From NCBI GenBank assembly GCA_046349595.1, contig JAXMCA010000001.1, forward strand, positions 2,542,001 to 2,606,000: 64,000 nt of DNA, in the 5' to 3' direction. The DNA is from JACRLW01 sp046349595 (GTDB lineage Bacteria > Planctomycetota > UBA1135 > UBA2386). Below the pieces are notes generated by a model. The model worked only from the letters and a program-made list of their open reading frames with translations. It ran no database searches and was not told where the DNA came from. Of the stretch, positions 32,656-41,793 are shown one piece after another; the first letter of the stretch is position 1, and each line of letters starts with the position of its first letter. A program made the position numbers and the translations under genes.

Positions 32656-34140
32656 GTGCACTCCGATCCACGCGTGTTCTTCCGCGCTGTGCTCATCGCA
32701 GCACTGGCCTCGCTCGGCCCGACCGCGCAATCGAAGCCCGCGGTCGCGCCCGCGAAGGACCTGCCGATGCCCGGCGAGGTGTTCGAGGTCGACGGCCACA
32801 CCGCGTTCCTGATCCTGCCGCCGAAGCCGCGATCGGACCGCCCGGTGCCCTGGGTCCTCTATGCACCGACCTTGCCGGGGCTGCCGTCTGCGGCCGAGAC
32901 CTGGATGTTCGAACGCTTCCTCGCCGCGGGGATCGCGATCGCGGGGATCGACGTCGGAGAGTCGTACGGCAGCCCGGCCGGGCGCGCACTCTATGCGGCG
33001 CTGTACGAGAACCTCGTCGGCGCGCGCAAGCTCGCACCCCGCGCCTGTCTGCTGGCGCGCAGCCGCGGCGGATTGATGCTCTACAACTGGGCCGCCGAGC
33101 ACCCCGACGCGGTGGCATGCATCGCCGGCATATATCCGGTCTGCGACCTGCAGAGCTATCCCGGGATCGCCAAGGCATGTGCGGCCTATGCGATGACCGA
33201 AGCCGAGCTGCGCGACGCGCTGCGCGAACACAATCCGATCGAGCGTCTCGCCCCCCTCGCTGCGGCTCATGTTCCGATCCTGCACCTGCACGGTGAAGAC
33301 GACAGTGTCGTCCCTCTGGCGACGAACTCGCGTGAACTCGCGCGGCGCTATGCGGCGCTGCACGGCCCGATGGTGCTGAAGGTCTTCGCGGGCCACGGCC
33401 ACGACATGTGGAACGGCTGGTTCCAGAGCGAGGAGCTGGTCAAGTTCGTGATCCGTCACGCCTGTCCCGACACCACCAAGGGCATCCTTGTCGCGGGCGA
33501 CCTCGGTCGACCTGATGACGCGGTGCAACTCGTCGGTCCAGAGGCTTCGGTCTTGCTGCCCGAAGACCCGGCGGCCGCATGCCTGTGGGTGTTCGCCGAC
33601 GGCATCCTGTGCGCATCGCCGAAGTGGGACAGCGTGGTCACACCGCAGCCCTACCGCGACTTCCGATTGCACGTCGAGTTCAACGTCAACCAGACCAGCG
33701 GGGACGATCACGAGAGCCGCGGGAACTCGGGCGTCTACATCCAGCAGCGCTACGAGGTTCAGATCCTCGACTCCTTCGGGATCGACGCGAAGGACTACAC
33801 GGCCAGCGATTGCGGCAGCCTCTACCGGCTCAGGAAGCCGGATCGCATCGTCAACAAGCCGGCCGGCGAATGGCAGTGCTTCGACATCGTGTTCCGCGCC
33901 GCGCGTTACGACGGCGACGCCAAGGTCGAGGACGCGCGGATCACGGTGTGGCAGAACGAGCAGCCGATCCATGACGACGTCGCCATCCCGCGCAAGACCG
34001 GTGCCGGCAAGCCCGAGGGACCGGAACCGCTGCCGATCAAGCTGCAGGGACACCACAACGAAGTGCGGTTCCGCAATGTGTGGGTTCAGGTGCTCGACCT
34101 CGACGCACGGCGACCGCAGGGCGAGAGACAGACGAAGTAG
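32656..34140 (+). CDS. Secreted alpha/beta-hydrolase fused to DUF1080 (3-keto-disaccharide hydrolase) domain
   Basis: A 494-residue exported two-domain protein. After a signal peptide (FFRAVLIAALASLGPTAQS) residues about 35-280 form an alpha/beta-hydrolase: nucleophile Ser in LARSRGGLM, acid Asp in HGEDDSVVPL and His in AGHGHDMWNGW. Residues about 295-490 are a DUF1080 concanavalin-like domain (NSGVYIQQRYEVQILDSFG, QCFDIVFRAA, EVRFRNVWV). DUF1080 proteins in Planctomycetes and Bacteroidetes cleave 3-keto-glycosides or bind them. The fusion suggests a bifunctional esterase/glycan-processing enzyme, fitting the alpha-galactosidase on the other side. GTG 32656 is the probable start, with an AGGG just ahead; an alternative GTG is 18 nt upstream. 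Confidence 0.85.
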   Translation: MHSDPRVFFRAVLIAALASLGPTAQSKPAVAPAKDLPMPGEVFEVDGHTAFLILPPKPRSDRPVPWVLYAPTLPGLPSAAETWMFERFLAAGIAIAGIDVGESYGSPAGRALYAALYENLVGARKLAPRACLLARSRGGLMLYNWAAEHPDAVACIAGIYPVCDLQSYPGIAKACAAYAMTEAELRDALREHNPIERLAPLAAAHVPILHLHGEDDSVVPLATNSRELARRYAALHGPMVLKVFAGHGHDMWNGWFQSEELVKFVIRHACPDTTKGILVAGDLGRPDDAVQLVGPEASVLLPEDPAAACLWVFADGILCASPKWDSVVTPQPYRDFRLHVEFNVNQTSGDDHESRGNSGVYIQQRYEVQILDSFGIDAKDYTASDCGSLYRLRKPDRIVNKPAGEWQCFDIVFRAARYDGDAKVEDARITVWQNEQPIHDDVAIPRKTGAGKPEGPEPLPIKLQGHHNEVRFRNVWVQVLDLDARRPQGERQTK

Positions 34141-34381
34141 CGTCGAACGACCTTCGAGGGCGGGCTGGGTCCGAAGGCGGGAGAATCGTGACGGCATGCG
34201 TCGATTCGGAAGCCGCGAGCGTGTCGATGGCACCGCTGGGTCTCCTCGTCCGGACCCGACGGCAATCTGCCCGAGAAGCGGAGACGCGAGTTCGACTTCG
34301 CGACACAGCGGTCGCGTGCGCGACGTGGTCCGAGGGACGCCGAGGCAGTAGCCTGCGTCGCCCCGCAACGGAGCCGACCCG

Positions 34382-36520
34382 ATGAATCCCCGCCATCTCG
34401 CGCACCTCCTCCCCTTCGCCGCGATCCTCGCGCTGCACGCGCGGCCCGACGAGGGTCAATGGCTGCCGCAGCAGGTGCGCGCGATGAACTGGCCCGCGCT
34501 GCAGGCGCGCGGCATGCAGATGACGCGCGACGAGTTCTGGCATCCGGAGCGCGGCGGCGTGCTGTCGGCGGCGGTGCAGATCGGTGGATGTACCGCGTCG
34601 TTCTGCTCGGCAGACGGGCTGGTGGTCACCAACCACCACTGCGGCTTCGGTGCCGTCACCCAGCTCAGCACGCCGCAGACCAACTACCTGCGCGACGGCT
34701 ATTGCGCGAACAGCCGCGAGGAGGAACTGCCGGCGCCGGGAATGGTGGTCTACGTGGTGCGACGCATCGACGACGTGACCGAGCGCGTGCACACCGCGCA
34801 GGCCGCGGCGAAGTCGCCGCTGGAAGTGTCGCAGCGCACGGAAGAGGTGATCCGCGAGATCGTCGCCGAGGGCGAGAAGCAGCCCGACACCAGTTGCAGC
34901 GTCGCCTCCTTCCTCGAGGGCAAGGAGTACCACCTCTACCACCGCACCAAGCTGACCGATGTGCGGCTGGTCTACGTGCCGCCGCGCAGCGTCGGTGAAT
35001 ACGGCGGCGAGGTCGACAACTGGGAGTGGCCGCGTCACACCGGCGACTTCACTTTCTTCCGCGCCTATGCCGCGCCCGACGGCTCGCCGCGCGCCTACCA
35101 GAAGGACAACGTGCCGTACCGCCCGCAGCACTGGCTGCACGTCGGCGGCAAGGGCGTGCACGACGACGATCTGGTGCTCGTGCTCGGCTACCCCGGCCAC
35201 ACCGAGCGCTACGACAGCTCGCTCGCCGTCGCCGAGCGCGAGGGCATCTACTATCCCAAGCGCCTCGATCTGCTCACGCGGATCATCGCGGTGATGGAGG
35301 CACAGGCCCAGAAGGGCGATGCCGAGCAACTCGCCTACGCCAGCACGATCAAGAGCCTGGCCAACGTGCAGAAGAACGCCGCCGGCATGGTGTTCGGCCT
35401 GGCGCGCAACGCGGTGGTCGAGCGCAAGAAGCGCGAGGAGGACGCGTTCCGCACCTGGGTCGCGGCCGACGCCTCGCGGCGCGCGCGCCACGGCAAGGTG
35501 CTCGACGACCTGTTCGCGCTCGACCGGGAGCAGCAGCAGACCTCGACCAAGGACCTCGTGCTCGGCCTGCTGCTGAGCGGCCGCATCGCACCCTTCCTGC
35601 GCAGCATCGTCGATCTGGTCGACGCCGCGCAGAAGCGCGAGCCCGACGCCGAACTCGACGACGCGACCAACAAGCGCGTCGCCAGCGATGCGGCGCTGAA
35701 GGACTTCGACGCCGTTCAGCTCCCGATCCTCGCCATCCTGCTCGACGAGGTGCGCCACCTCGAGGGCACCGACGCCTTCGAGGGTCGCGATGCCCTGTCC
35801 CAAAAGACGCGGGACGCGACCCTCGCCGTGGTGGCCCGCCTGTTCGGCGATTCACCGCTGCGCACCGCGGAGGGGCGACTCGCACTGCTGCGCGGTGGTC
35901 GCAAGGCTGCCGAGCAACGCGACGACGCACTGGTCGTGCTGGCCCGCGGACTCGTCCACGAGCGGGATCTCGCGCAGCAGCGTGCCCGAGTGTTCGAAGG
36001 ACGCGCGCTCGACGTCGGCCGCCGTTGGATCGAGGCGCAGGAGGAATGGCGCGGCGCGTCGTTCTACCCGGATGCGAACAGCACCCTGCGCGTCTCGATC
36101 GCCAATGTGAAGGGCTACGCGCCGCGCGACGGCGTGTGGTACACGCCGCACACCACCGTCGACGGTCTCCTGCAGAAGGCGACCGGCAAGGAGCCCTTCG
36201 AGGTGCCGCAGGCGCTGCTCGACGCGGCGAAGACGCGCCGTCAGAGCCGCTTCTTCGACCCGCGGCTCGGCGACGTCCCGGTGTGCTTCCTCGCCGACGC
36301 CGACACCACCGGCGGCAACTCCGGCTCGCCGGTGATCAACGGCAAGGGCGAACTGGTCGGCCTGAACTTCGACCGCGTGTTCGAGAATGTCGCCGGCGAC
36401 TTCGGCTGGAACCCGGATCGCTCGCGCAACGTGTGCGTCGACATCCGCTACGTGCTGTGGTTCCTGGAGTCGGTGATGCCGGCGCCGCGCCTGCTGCGGG
36501 AGATGGGTGTGGCCGACTGA
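34382..36520 (+). CDS. S46-family dipeptidyl peptidase, DPP11-like (Asp/Glu-specific)
   Basis: A 712-residue exported serine peptidase of family S46. Triad residues: His85 in TNHHCGF, Asp about 212 in DNWEWPRH, Ser647 in TGGNSGSP. The substrate-pocket position 18 residues after the serine is Arg665 (NFDRVFEN), as in DPP11, which uses that arginine to select Asp/Glu at P1; DPP7 has glycine there. So it should remove dipeptides ending in acidic residues. The helical cap domain typical of S46 lies between about 300 and 560. A signal peptide (HLLPFAAILALHA) is at residues 8-20. Lone gene with GGAG upstream of ATG 34382; it ends 18 bp from the convergent hpt. Confidence 0.94.
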   Translation: MNPRHLAHLLPFAAILALHARPDEGQWLPQQVRAMNWPALQARGMQMTRDEFWHPERGGVLSAAVQIGGCTASFCSADGLVVTNHHCGFGAVTQLSTPQTNYLRDGYCANSREEELPAPGMVVYVVRRIDDVTERVHTAQAAAKSPLEVSQRTEEVIREIVAEGEKQPDTSCSVASFLEGKEYHLYHRTKLTDVRLVYVPPRSVGEYGGEVDNWEWPRHTGDFTFFRAYAAPDGSPRAYQKDNVPYRPQHWLHVGGKGVHDDDLVLVLGYPGHTERYDSSLAVAEREGIYYPKRLDLLTRIIAVMEAQAQKGDAEQLAYASTIKSLANVQKNAAGMVFGLARNAVVERKKREEDAFRTWVAADASRRARHGKVLDDLFALDREQQQTSTKDLVLGLLLSGRIAPFLRSIVDLVDAAQKREPDAELDDATNKRVASDAALKDFDAVQLPILAILLDEVRHLEGTDAFEGRDALSQKTRDATLAVVARLFGDSPLRTAEGRLALLRGGRKAAEQRDDALVVLARGLVHERDLAQQRARVFEGRALDVGRRWIEAQEEWRGASFYPDANSTLRVSIANVKGYAPRDGVWYTPHTTVDGLLQKATGKEPFEVPQALLDAAKTRRQSRFFDPRLGDVPVCFLADADTTGGNSGSPVINGKGELVGLNFDRVFENVAGDFGWNPDRSRNVCVDIRYVLWFLESVMPAPRLLREMGVAD

Positions 36521-36538
36521 CGACTGCGCCGCGCGTGT

Positions 36539-37177
36539 TCAGGCGCGCGCCGGGTCGTAGATCACGACCTCGGGCAACTCGCGGTAGAGGCCGTCGAAGT
36601 CGAGACCGAAGCCGATCACGAAGTGGTCCTCGATCTCGAAACCGATCCACTCGACCTGTACCTGCACCTCGCGGCGCGACGGCTTGCTCAGCAGCGTGAC
36701 GACCTCGACCGACGCGGCCCCCGCCGACGCCATGTGCTCGCGCAGACGCGCGATGGTCCGCCCGGTGTCGACGATGTCCTCGACCAGCAGGACCTCCTTG
36801 CCGCGCACGTCGAGCGCGTCGGCTCCGCTCAGCGAGACGGTCCCCGAGCTGCTCGTGCCGAGGTAGCTCTTCGCGCGGATCTCGTGCACACGCAGCGCAG
36901 TGCCGAGCTGCGGAACGAGGTGTCGGCAGAACACGCGCGCTCCCTCCATCACGGCGACGATGCACAGGCGCGATGGATCACGATGGCGCGCACGGATCGC
37001 ACCCGCGAGCTCGGCGACGCGACGCAGGATCCGGTCTCGCCCGAGGAGCACGTCGAACGTCGGCACGGCAGGTAGAGGCTCTCTTGCGCTGTCCAAGGCG
37101 AGGATGGTCGCGTCGTCGGCGGAGGAATCAAGGGTGGCGGCCGCAGCCTCCGCCGGGGTGTCCTCGAAGGCGCACAT
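36539..37177 (-). CDS. hpt: Hypoxanthine-guanine phosphoribosyltransferase
   Basis: A 212-residue type I phosphoribosyltransferase. The PRPP-binding motif VLLVEDIVDTGRT (about residues 131-143) and the flexible-loop and hood regions (SYLGTSSSGT, IEDHFVIGFGLDF) are those of HPRT, which converts hypoxanthine or guanine plus PRPP to IMP or GMP. The family is usually about 180 residues; the ATG at 37177 adds some 35 N-terminal residues of low-complexity composition, so the true start may be a GTG inside, for instance at VPTFDVLLG. The start is 20 bp from the divergent upp. Confidence 0.9.
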   Translation of the reverse strand: MCAFEDTPAEAAAATLDSSADDATILALDSAREPLPAVPTFDVLLGRDRILRRVAELAGAIRARHRDPSRLCIVAVMEGARVFCRHLVPQLGTALRVHEIRAKSYLGTSSSGTVSLSGADALDVRGKEVLLVEDIVDTGRTIARLREHMASAGAASVEVVTLLSKPSRREVQVQVEWIGFEIEDHFVIGFGLDFDGLYRELPEVVIYDPARA

Positions 37178-37197
37178 CCCGCCGGTAGGATCGCGGC

Positions 37198-37974
37198 ATG
37201 GAGCTGTCGCACGCCTACGGTCCACGCCTGCACGTCCTCGGCGAACCGTCCATGTTGTCGGTGCTGGCACGGCTCGGCGCGCCGACCACCGGGACGGCCG
37301 AGGTCCCCGGCCTCGTGCGCACCGCCTACGCGCGGTTGTTCCACGCCGCGATCGACCACCACTTCCCGGTCGAGACCGCCGCGGTGCCGACGCGCATGGC
37401 GCAGAGCGAGCCGCGCGGCGTGTACCGCGGCACGATCCTCGATCGCGACACCAAGCTGGTGATCTGCGCGGTGGTGCGCGCCGGGATCCTGCCCGCGCAG
37501 ACCTGCTACGAGATCGCCTGCCAGATGCTGCCGCCGGAGAACGTGCGCATCGACTTCCTCAACCTCTCGCGCGAGACCGACGTCGACGGCCGCGTCACCG
37601 GAGTGCGTATGGACGGCAGCAAGCTCGGCGGCGACGTCGACGGCGCGGTGGTGCTGATCCCCGATCCGATGGGTGCGACCGGCGGCACCGTGTGCCGCAC
37701 GGTCGAGGTCTACCGCACGCTGGGTCGCCGTGGACCGCGCGCGCTCGCCGCACTGCACCTGATGTGCACGCCCGAGGCGACGCAACGCGTGATCGCATCG
37801 ACCGACGACGTCCATCTGTGGTGCGGCCGCTTCGACCGAGGCCTCTCACCGGAGCGCGTGCTCGCGACACCGCCCGGAACACACCCGGAGCTGGAACGCG
37901 GACTCAGCGACGTCCAGTACGTGGTGCCCGGTGCCGGCGGGCTCGGCGAGCTGCTCACCAACTCCTGGGTGTGA
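37198..37974 (+). CDS. upp: Uracil phosphoribosyltransferase
   Basis: A 258-residue UPRT, longer than the usual ~210. It converts uracil and PRPP to UMP. Family motifs: VVRAGILPAQTCYEIA (5-phosphate region), DFLNLSRET, IPDPMGATGGTV (PRPP-binding loop) and the C-terminal YVVPGAGGLGEL, corresponding to the uracil-binding PGxGDxG motif in variant form. Divergent partner of hpt with 20 bp between the start codons, so the two promoters must overlap the coding regions or the starts are internal. Confidence 0.87.
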   Translation: MELSHAYGPRLHVLGEPSMLSVLARLGAPTTGTAEVPGLVRTAYARLFHAAIDHHFPVETAAVPTRMAQSEPRGVYRGTILDRDTKLVICAVVRAGILPAQTCYEIACQMLPPENVRIDFLNLSRETDVDGRVTGVRMDGSKLGGDVDGAVVLIPDPMGATGGTVCRTVEVYRTLGRRGPRALAALHLMCTPEATQRVIASTDDVHLWCGRFDRGLSPERVLATPPGTHPELERGLSDVQYVVPGAGGLGELLTNSWV

Positions 37975-37980
37975 GCAGAC

Positions 37981-39189
37981 TCAGCTCCGGCGCGCCAGCA
38001 CCCACGCCGTCCACTTGCGGTCGAGATCCTCGCAGCCGGTGATGCCGAAGGCCTCACGGAGCGCCGTCGCCTGACGCTCGATCACGAGATCCTGGACGGA
38101 ACGCGACAGGTTGGTGGGGAGCGGAGCCTTCATCAGCGCCATGAAATGTGCGAAGCGATCGTCGCCGAGCGAGCGCAGCCAGGTGATGCGCGACCAGGCG
38201 AACACGAAATCGTCGAGCGTGAAGCGCGCGACGTCGCGCTGGCCCGCGATCTGCGAGAAGGGTGCCGCGAGGCGCTTCTCGACGAGGCTCCGCACCCTCA
38301 GCGAGAGATCGCCGCGCGGACGCGGATCGATGCTGCGCAACCGACCGCGGTCGAAGTTGGGATGCTGCGGATCGATCGCGAGCGCAAAGGACTGCGCGAG
38401 ACCGGATTCGATCCAGGCCGGCAGATCGAAGCGGTGACCGCGGTAGGCGGCGACCATGTTCTCGACCACGGCGTAGACCAGATGGCAGTGCAGTCCGGTG
38501 TCGCCCGTCAGGTCGGGATCACAGTCGAGCGCGGTCACGAACAGCATGCCCTGCAGAGCGCCGAGGTCCTCGCGCTGCGGGGTCTGCAAGGCGCGGCCGA
38601 GATGGTCGACCGCGTAGCGTGCGAGATCCGAGCGCGTCGCGAACACCAGGACCACGAACTTGTCGTCCTTGCCGAGCCAGGCACCGACGCCACGACCACC
38701 GCCCTCGAGATCCGCCTGCGAGGAAGCCGTCGCCGACGCCGGATCCACGGGTTCGACCAGCTTCTCGAATGCGGCATACGCCCCCTCCAGGCGCAGCGCG
38801 GTGAGATGCAGCCGCAGCCAGGGATCGAGTGAGCGCGTGGCGACGTCGACGTCCGGCATGCGCTGGCGGAGATCGCTGAGCTCGGCGCGCAGCTTGTCAC
38901 GCTCGGTGCGGTTCGCGGTCGGGATGCGGTACTCGGGCAGCCGCAGTCCGAGCTTGAAGTGTGCCGTCTCCAGCCACAGCAGGGACGTCGCACCGAGCAG
39001 CCGGTCGATGTCGCGGCTGCCATGATCGTCATCGATCGCGAAGGGGCCGTAGCCCACGTAGCCGGCGGCCGCGACCCGCGCGGCATCGCCGCCGGTGTAG
39101 GGGTCCACCCACGCCTCCGTCGTTCGCTTGTGCGAGGCCTGGGCGAGGGACGTGGCAACCAGGAGCAGGACGGCGATGGCGGTGCGCAT
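37981..39189 (-). CDS. Secreted protein of a degenerate metallopeptidase-like family (paralogue 1)
   Basis: A 402-residue exported protein (signal peptide MRTAIAVLLLVATSLAQA). It resembles the DUF1570/peptidase-MA-like layout: LETAHFKLGLRLP early, then a helical region, and LPAWIESGLAQSF where peptidases have LPxWFxEGLAEY. The preceding helix that should hold HExxH reads VVENMVAAY, so zinc binding is lost. Paralogous to 42911-44161 with the same order of blocks (WLxTAHF, LDPWLR, VVLVFA, GMLFVTALD, AFG at the C-terminus). Function unknown; a structural or inhibitor role outside the cytoplasm is possible. ATG 39189 starts the signal peptide. Confidence 0.7.
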   Translation of the reverse strand: MRTAIAVLLLVATSLAQASHKRTTEAWVDPYTGGDAARVAAAGYVGYGPFAIDDDHGSRDIDRLLGATSLLWLETAHFKLGLRLPEYRIPTANRTERDKLRAELSDLRQRMPDVDVATRSLDPWLRLHLTALRLEGAYAAFEKLVEPVDPASATASSQADLEGGGRGVGAWLGKDDKFVVLVFATRSDLARYAVDHLGRALQTPQREDLGALQGMLFVTALDCDPDLTGDTGLHCHLVYAVVENMVAAYRGHRFDLPAWIESGLAQSFALAIDPQHPNFDRGRLRSIDPRPRGDLSLRVRSLVEKRLAAPFSQIAGQRDVARFTLDDFVFAWSRITWLRSLGDDRFAHFMALMKAPLPTNLSRSVQDLVIERQATALREAFGITGCEDLDRKWTAWVLARRS

Positions 39190-39367
39190 GAGCTTCACGT
39201 CGCGCGCCACTTCCGCAATCGGTGTGCCCCGGCGCGATGCGAGACACCGGGCGAGTCCGCGGCAACGAGTGCGGTGGACTCGCGCGGGACCGCTCGCGGG
39301 CTCGTTCGAGGACGAACACCGCGGAACCGGCTGGCGACATCGAGGACGGACGGCTCCGATCCCCTGC

Positions 39368-40159
39368 GTGATCGACATCGGCGTCAACCTCACCGACCAC
39401 GCCTTCGACGGCGACCGCGCCGCGGTGCTCGCGCGCGCCCGCGACGCCGGCGTCGACACGCTGATCGTCACCGGCACGACGCTGCGACACAGTGAGGAGG
39501 CGCTCGTGCTCGCCCGTTCGCCTGCGGCGTGCCGCCTGTTCACCACCGCCGGTGTGCATCCTCACCATGCGCGCGACTGGTCGGATGACGTGGCACGCGG
39601 ACTGGCGACGCTGCTCCGCGAGCCGGAGGTCGTCGCCGTCGGGGAGACCGGGCTCGACTTCTTCCGCGACCTGTCGCCCCGTCCGGCGCAGGAACGCGCG
39701 ATGGAGGCGCAGCTCGCGCTGGCCGCGCAGACCGGTCGGCCGGTGTTCCTCCACGCCCGCGGCGCCGCCGACCGCTTCCTCGCGATCCTGCGCGCACATC
39801 GCGACCGCTTCCCCGGCGGCGTCCTGCACTGCTTCACGGAGTCGAGCGAGGTTCTCCACGACTGCTTGGATCTCGGCCTGTGCATCGGCATCACCGGCTG
39901 GATCTGCGACGAGCGTCGCGGGGGCGAACTCGCCGCACTGGTCGGCGCCATCCCCGACGACCGCCTGCTGATCGAGACCGATGCCCCCTACCTCCTCCCG
40001 CGCACCCTGAGTCCGCGACCGAAGACGCGGCGCAACGAGCCGCAGTGGCTCACGGCGGTCTGCGCGGAGGTGGCGCGGCTGCGGGGAGTGGCCGCGGAGC
40101 ACGTGGCACGCGTCACGACGGAGAACGCACACCGCTTGTTCCGCCTCGTCGACGGCTGA
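39368..40159 (+). CDS. tatD: TatD-family metal-dependent deoxyribonuclease
   Basis: A 263-residue TIM-barrel metallohydrolase. The start IDIGVNLTDHAF matches TatD itself rather than YcfH/YjjV (which have DSHCH). Metal ligands: GVHPHH, Glu in VGETGLDFFRD, HAR, HCFT and Asp in ETDAPYLLPR. TatD has 3'-5' DNase/exonuclease activity used in repair. The probable start is GTG 39368; the frame is open further upstream but the family begins here. Its stop abuts the stop of the convergent cytochrome gene (TGATCA), with no spacer. Confidence 0.92.
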   Translation: MIDIGVNLTDHAFDGDRAAVLARARDAGVDTLIVTGTTLRHSEEALVLARSPAACRLFTTAGVHPHHARDWSDDVARGLATLLREPEVVAVGETGLDFFRDLSPRPAQERAMEAQLALAAQTGRPVFLHARGAADRFLAILRAHRDRFPGGVLHCFTESSEVLHDCLDLGLCIGITGWICDERRGGELAALVGAIPDDRLLIETDAPYLLPRTLSPRPKTRRNEPQWLTAVCAEVARLRGVAAEHVARVTTENAHRLFRLVDG

Positions 40160-41761
40160 TCACAGCAGCGTGAAGCCGAAGCCCGCGGTCGCCGAGAAGG
40201 GCGATGGCGACGCGAAGTTGAGCTGGATCCACTGTCCGTTCAGCGTGACGCCGCGCAGCGACGCGGCCGTCGGCACGCGGAACGTGAAGGAGAGACGGCC
40301 CTCGCCCGGTGCGCTTCCCCCGGTCGTGCCGGCCTGGAAGCCGATCAGGTCCGGACCCGGAACCAGATGGAAGGTGATGCCGAGCAACGGCAGGCCGACC
40401 GGATCGGCGTTGAAGCCGAACACCAGCCACACGGGGGAACCCGCGGCGCCCTTGTCGAAGCCGAGGGTGAAGCGATCGTTGCCGAGCACCGCGGGCTCGA
40501 CCGCGATCGCCTCCGGAACGATGCCGCCGTCACCGGGCGTGCCGTGCCCGAAGTGGACGTTGGCTCCGCTCGACTCCGAGAACAGCGTCGGTCGATCGAA
40601 GGGTGGCAGCTCGTTCTCGACGCGCGGATCGGTCAGCTCCTCGAGGAACACGACCAGGTCGCGCTTCTGCTGCGCCGAGAAGCCGGTCGGAGTGATCGAC
40701 AGGTTCGAGGCCGGGAAGTCGCCGCCACGCGTGTAGAAGTCGACGACCTCGGCGAGCGTGCGGAAGCGACCGTTGTGGAGGAAGGGCGCGCGCAGTTTCA
40801 CGTTGCGCAGGCTCGGCACGCGGAAAGTGCCGATGTCGGCCGGCAGGCCGGTGATGCCGCCGCGTCCGGAGTCCTCCGTGGTCGGACGCACACCGGTGTT
40901 GAAGAACAGATTGTCGGTGAACAGGGGTGGCGCGTGGCAGGTGTCGCAGCGACCGAGGGTGAACACGATCTGTCCGCCGCGCGCGACCGACGACAGCGTT
41001 CCGAGGTCGAAGGGCGTCTGATCGGGGACCAGCTCGCGCTCGTAGGTCGCGATCGCCATCGCGATGCGGGCGGCAGTCACCTGGTTGGAGCCGAACGCGA
41101 GCTGGAACAGATCCGGATAGCTGCGCCCGGCGACGAAGGTGGCGAGCGGGGCCGGGATGTTGCTCGCGAGGGCGAGCGGACGGACGGTGACGATGCGCAC
41201 CTCGACGTCGCTCAAGGTCCGTCCCAGGTGGCCCATCTCGACCTCGCTGGTCAAAGGCCCGAGCGCCTGGCTCTCCAACGCGGCGTTGGTGGGCAGCAGG
41301 ATCTGATGCGTGACGGGATCGGCGAACGAATCGGTGGCGCGGCCGTCCCAGAACAGGCTCGGCGCGTACTGCGCCATGATCACCGACTGGGTGCGCCGCG
41401 GAGTCACCTGGGGCGACAGACCGAAGAAGGTCGACAGATAGCTCCCGCCTGCCGTGTTGCCCGGCACGCCGAACGAACCGCCGACGTCGTCCGGCGTGCC
41501 GAGCGCGGCATCGGGCCCCGGATGCATCGAACGCGGATCGGTGAAGGTCCGCGGGTCGGTGGAACCCGCGGAGAGGATGTGGCAGGTGCCGCACGCGACG
41601 CTGCGCGTCGAAGAGAGTTGTTCGTCCCAGAACAGCGCCTTGCCGAGGAGCACCTTCGCGCTCGTGCGCGGATTGCCGGCCGGATAGGAGACGACGGGCA
41701 GACCCTGTGCGTGGGGCAGTGCGCACAGCACGGCGACGACGGCGATCCTCAGCAAGAACAT
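40160..41761 (-). CDS. Secreted di-haem cytochrome c peroxidase/MauG-like protein with extra beta domain
   Basis: A 533-residue exported protein. Signal peptide to about residue 19. The CCP/MauG-type di-haem unit has haem motifs CGTCH (Cys57) and CDTCH (Cys272), with FLHNGRFRTLAEVVDFY typical of the family. CCP enzymes reduce H2O2 with cytochrome electrons; MauG-like ones oxidise protein side chains. After residue about 405 a 130-residue glycine-rich beta domain (HFGHGTPGDGG to the terminal GFGFTLL) follows, of the kind that ends secreted proteins in this lineage. Immediately upstream in the same direction lies the proline-rich protein gene (32 bp), likely one transcript. Confidence 0.87.
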   Translation of the reverse strand: MFLLRIAVVAVLCALPHAQGLPVVSYPAGNPRTSAKVLLGKALFWDEQLSSTRSVACGTCHILSAGSTDPRTFTDPRSMHPGPDAALGTPDDVGGSFGVPGNTAGGSYLSTFFGLSPQVTPRRTQSVIMAQYAPSLFWDGRATDSFADPVTHQILLPTNAALESQALGPLTSEVEMGHLGRTLSDVEVRIVTVRPLALASNIPAPLATFVAGRSYPDLFQLAFGSNQVTAARIAMAIATYERELVPDQTPFDLGTLSSVARGGQIVFTLGRCDTCHAPPLFTDNLFFNTGVRPTTEDSGRGGITGLPADIGTFRVPSLRNVKLRAPFLHNGRFRTLAEVVDFYTRGGDFPASNLSITPTGFSAQQKRDLVVFLEELTDPRVENELPPFDRPTLFSESSGANVHFGHGTPGDGGIVPEAIAVEPAVLGNDRFTLGFDKGAAGSPVWLVFGFNADPVGLPLLGITFHLVPGPDLIGFQAGTTGGSAPGEGRLSFTFRVPTAASLRGVTLNGQWIQLNFASPSPFSATAGFGFTLL

Positions 41762-41793
41762 GGTCGGGACTCCTCTCGCAGACGGCGTTCTCC

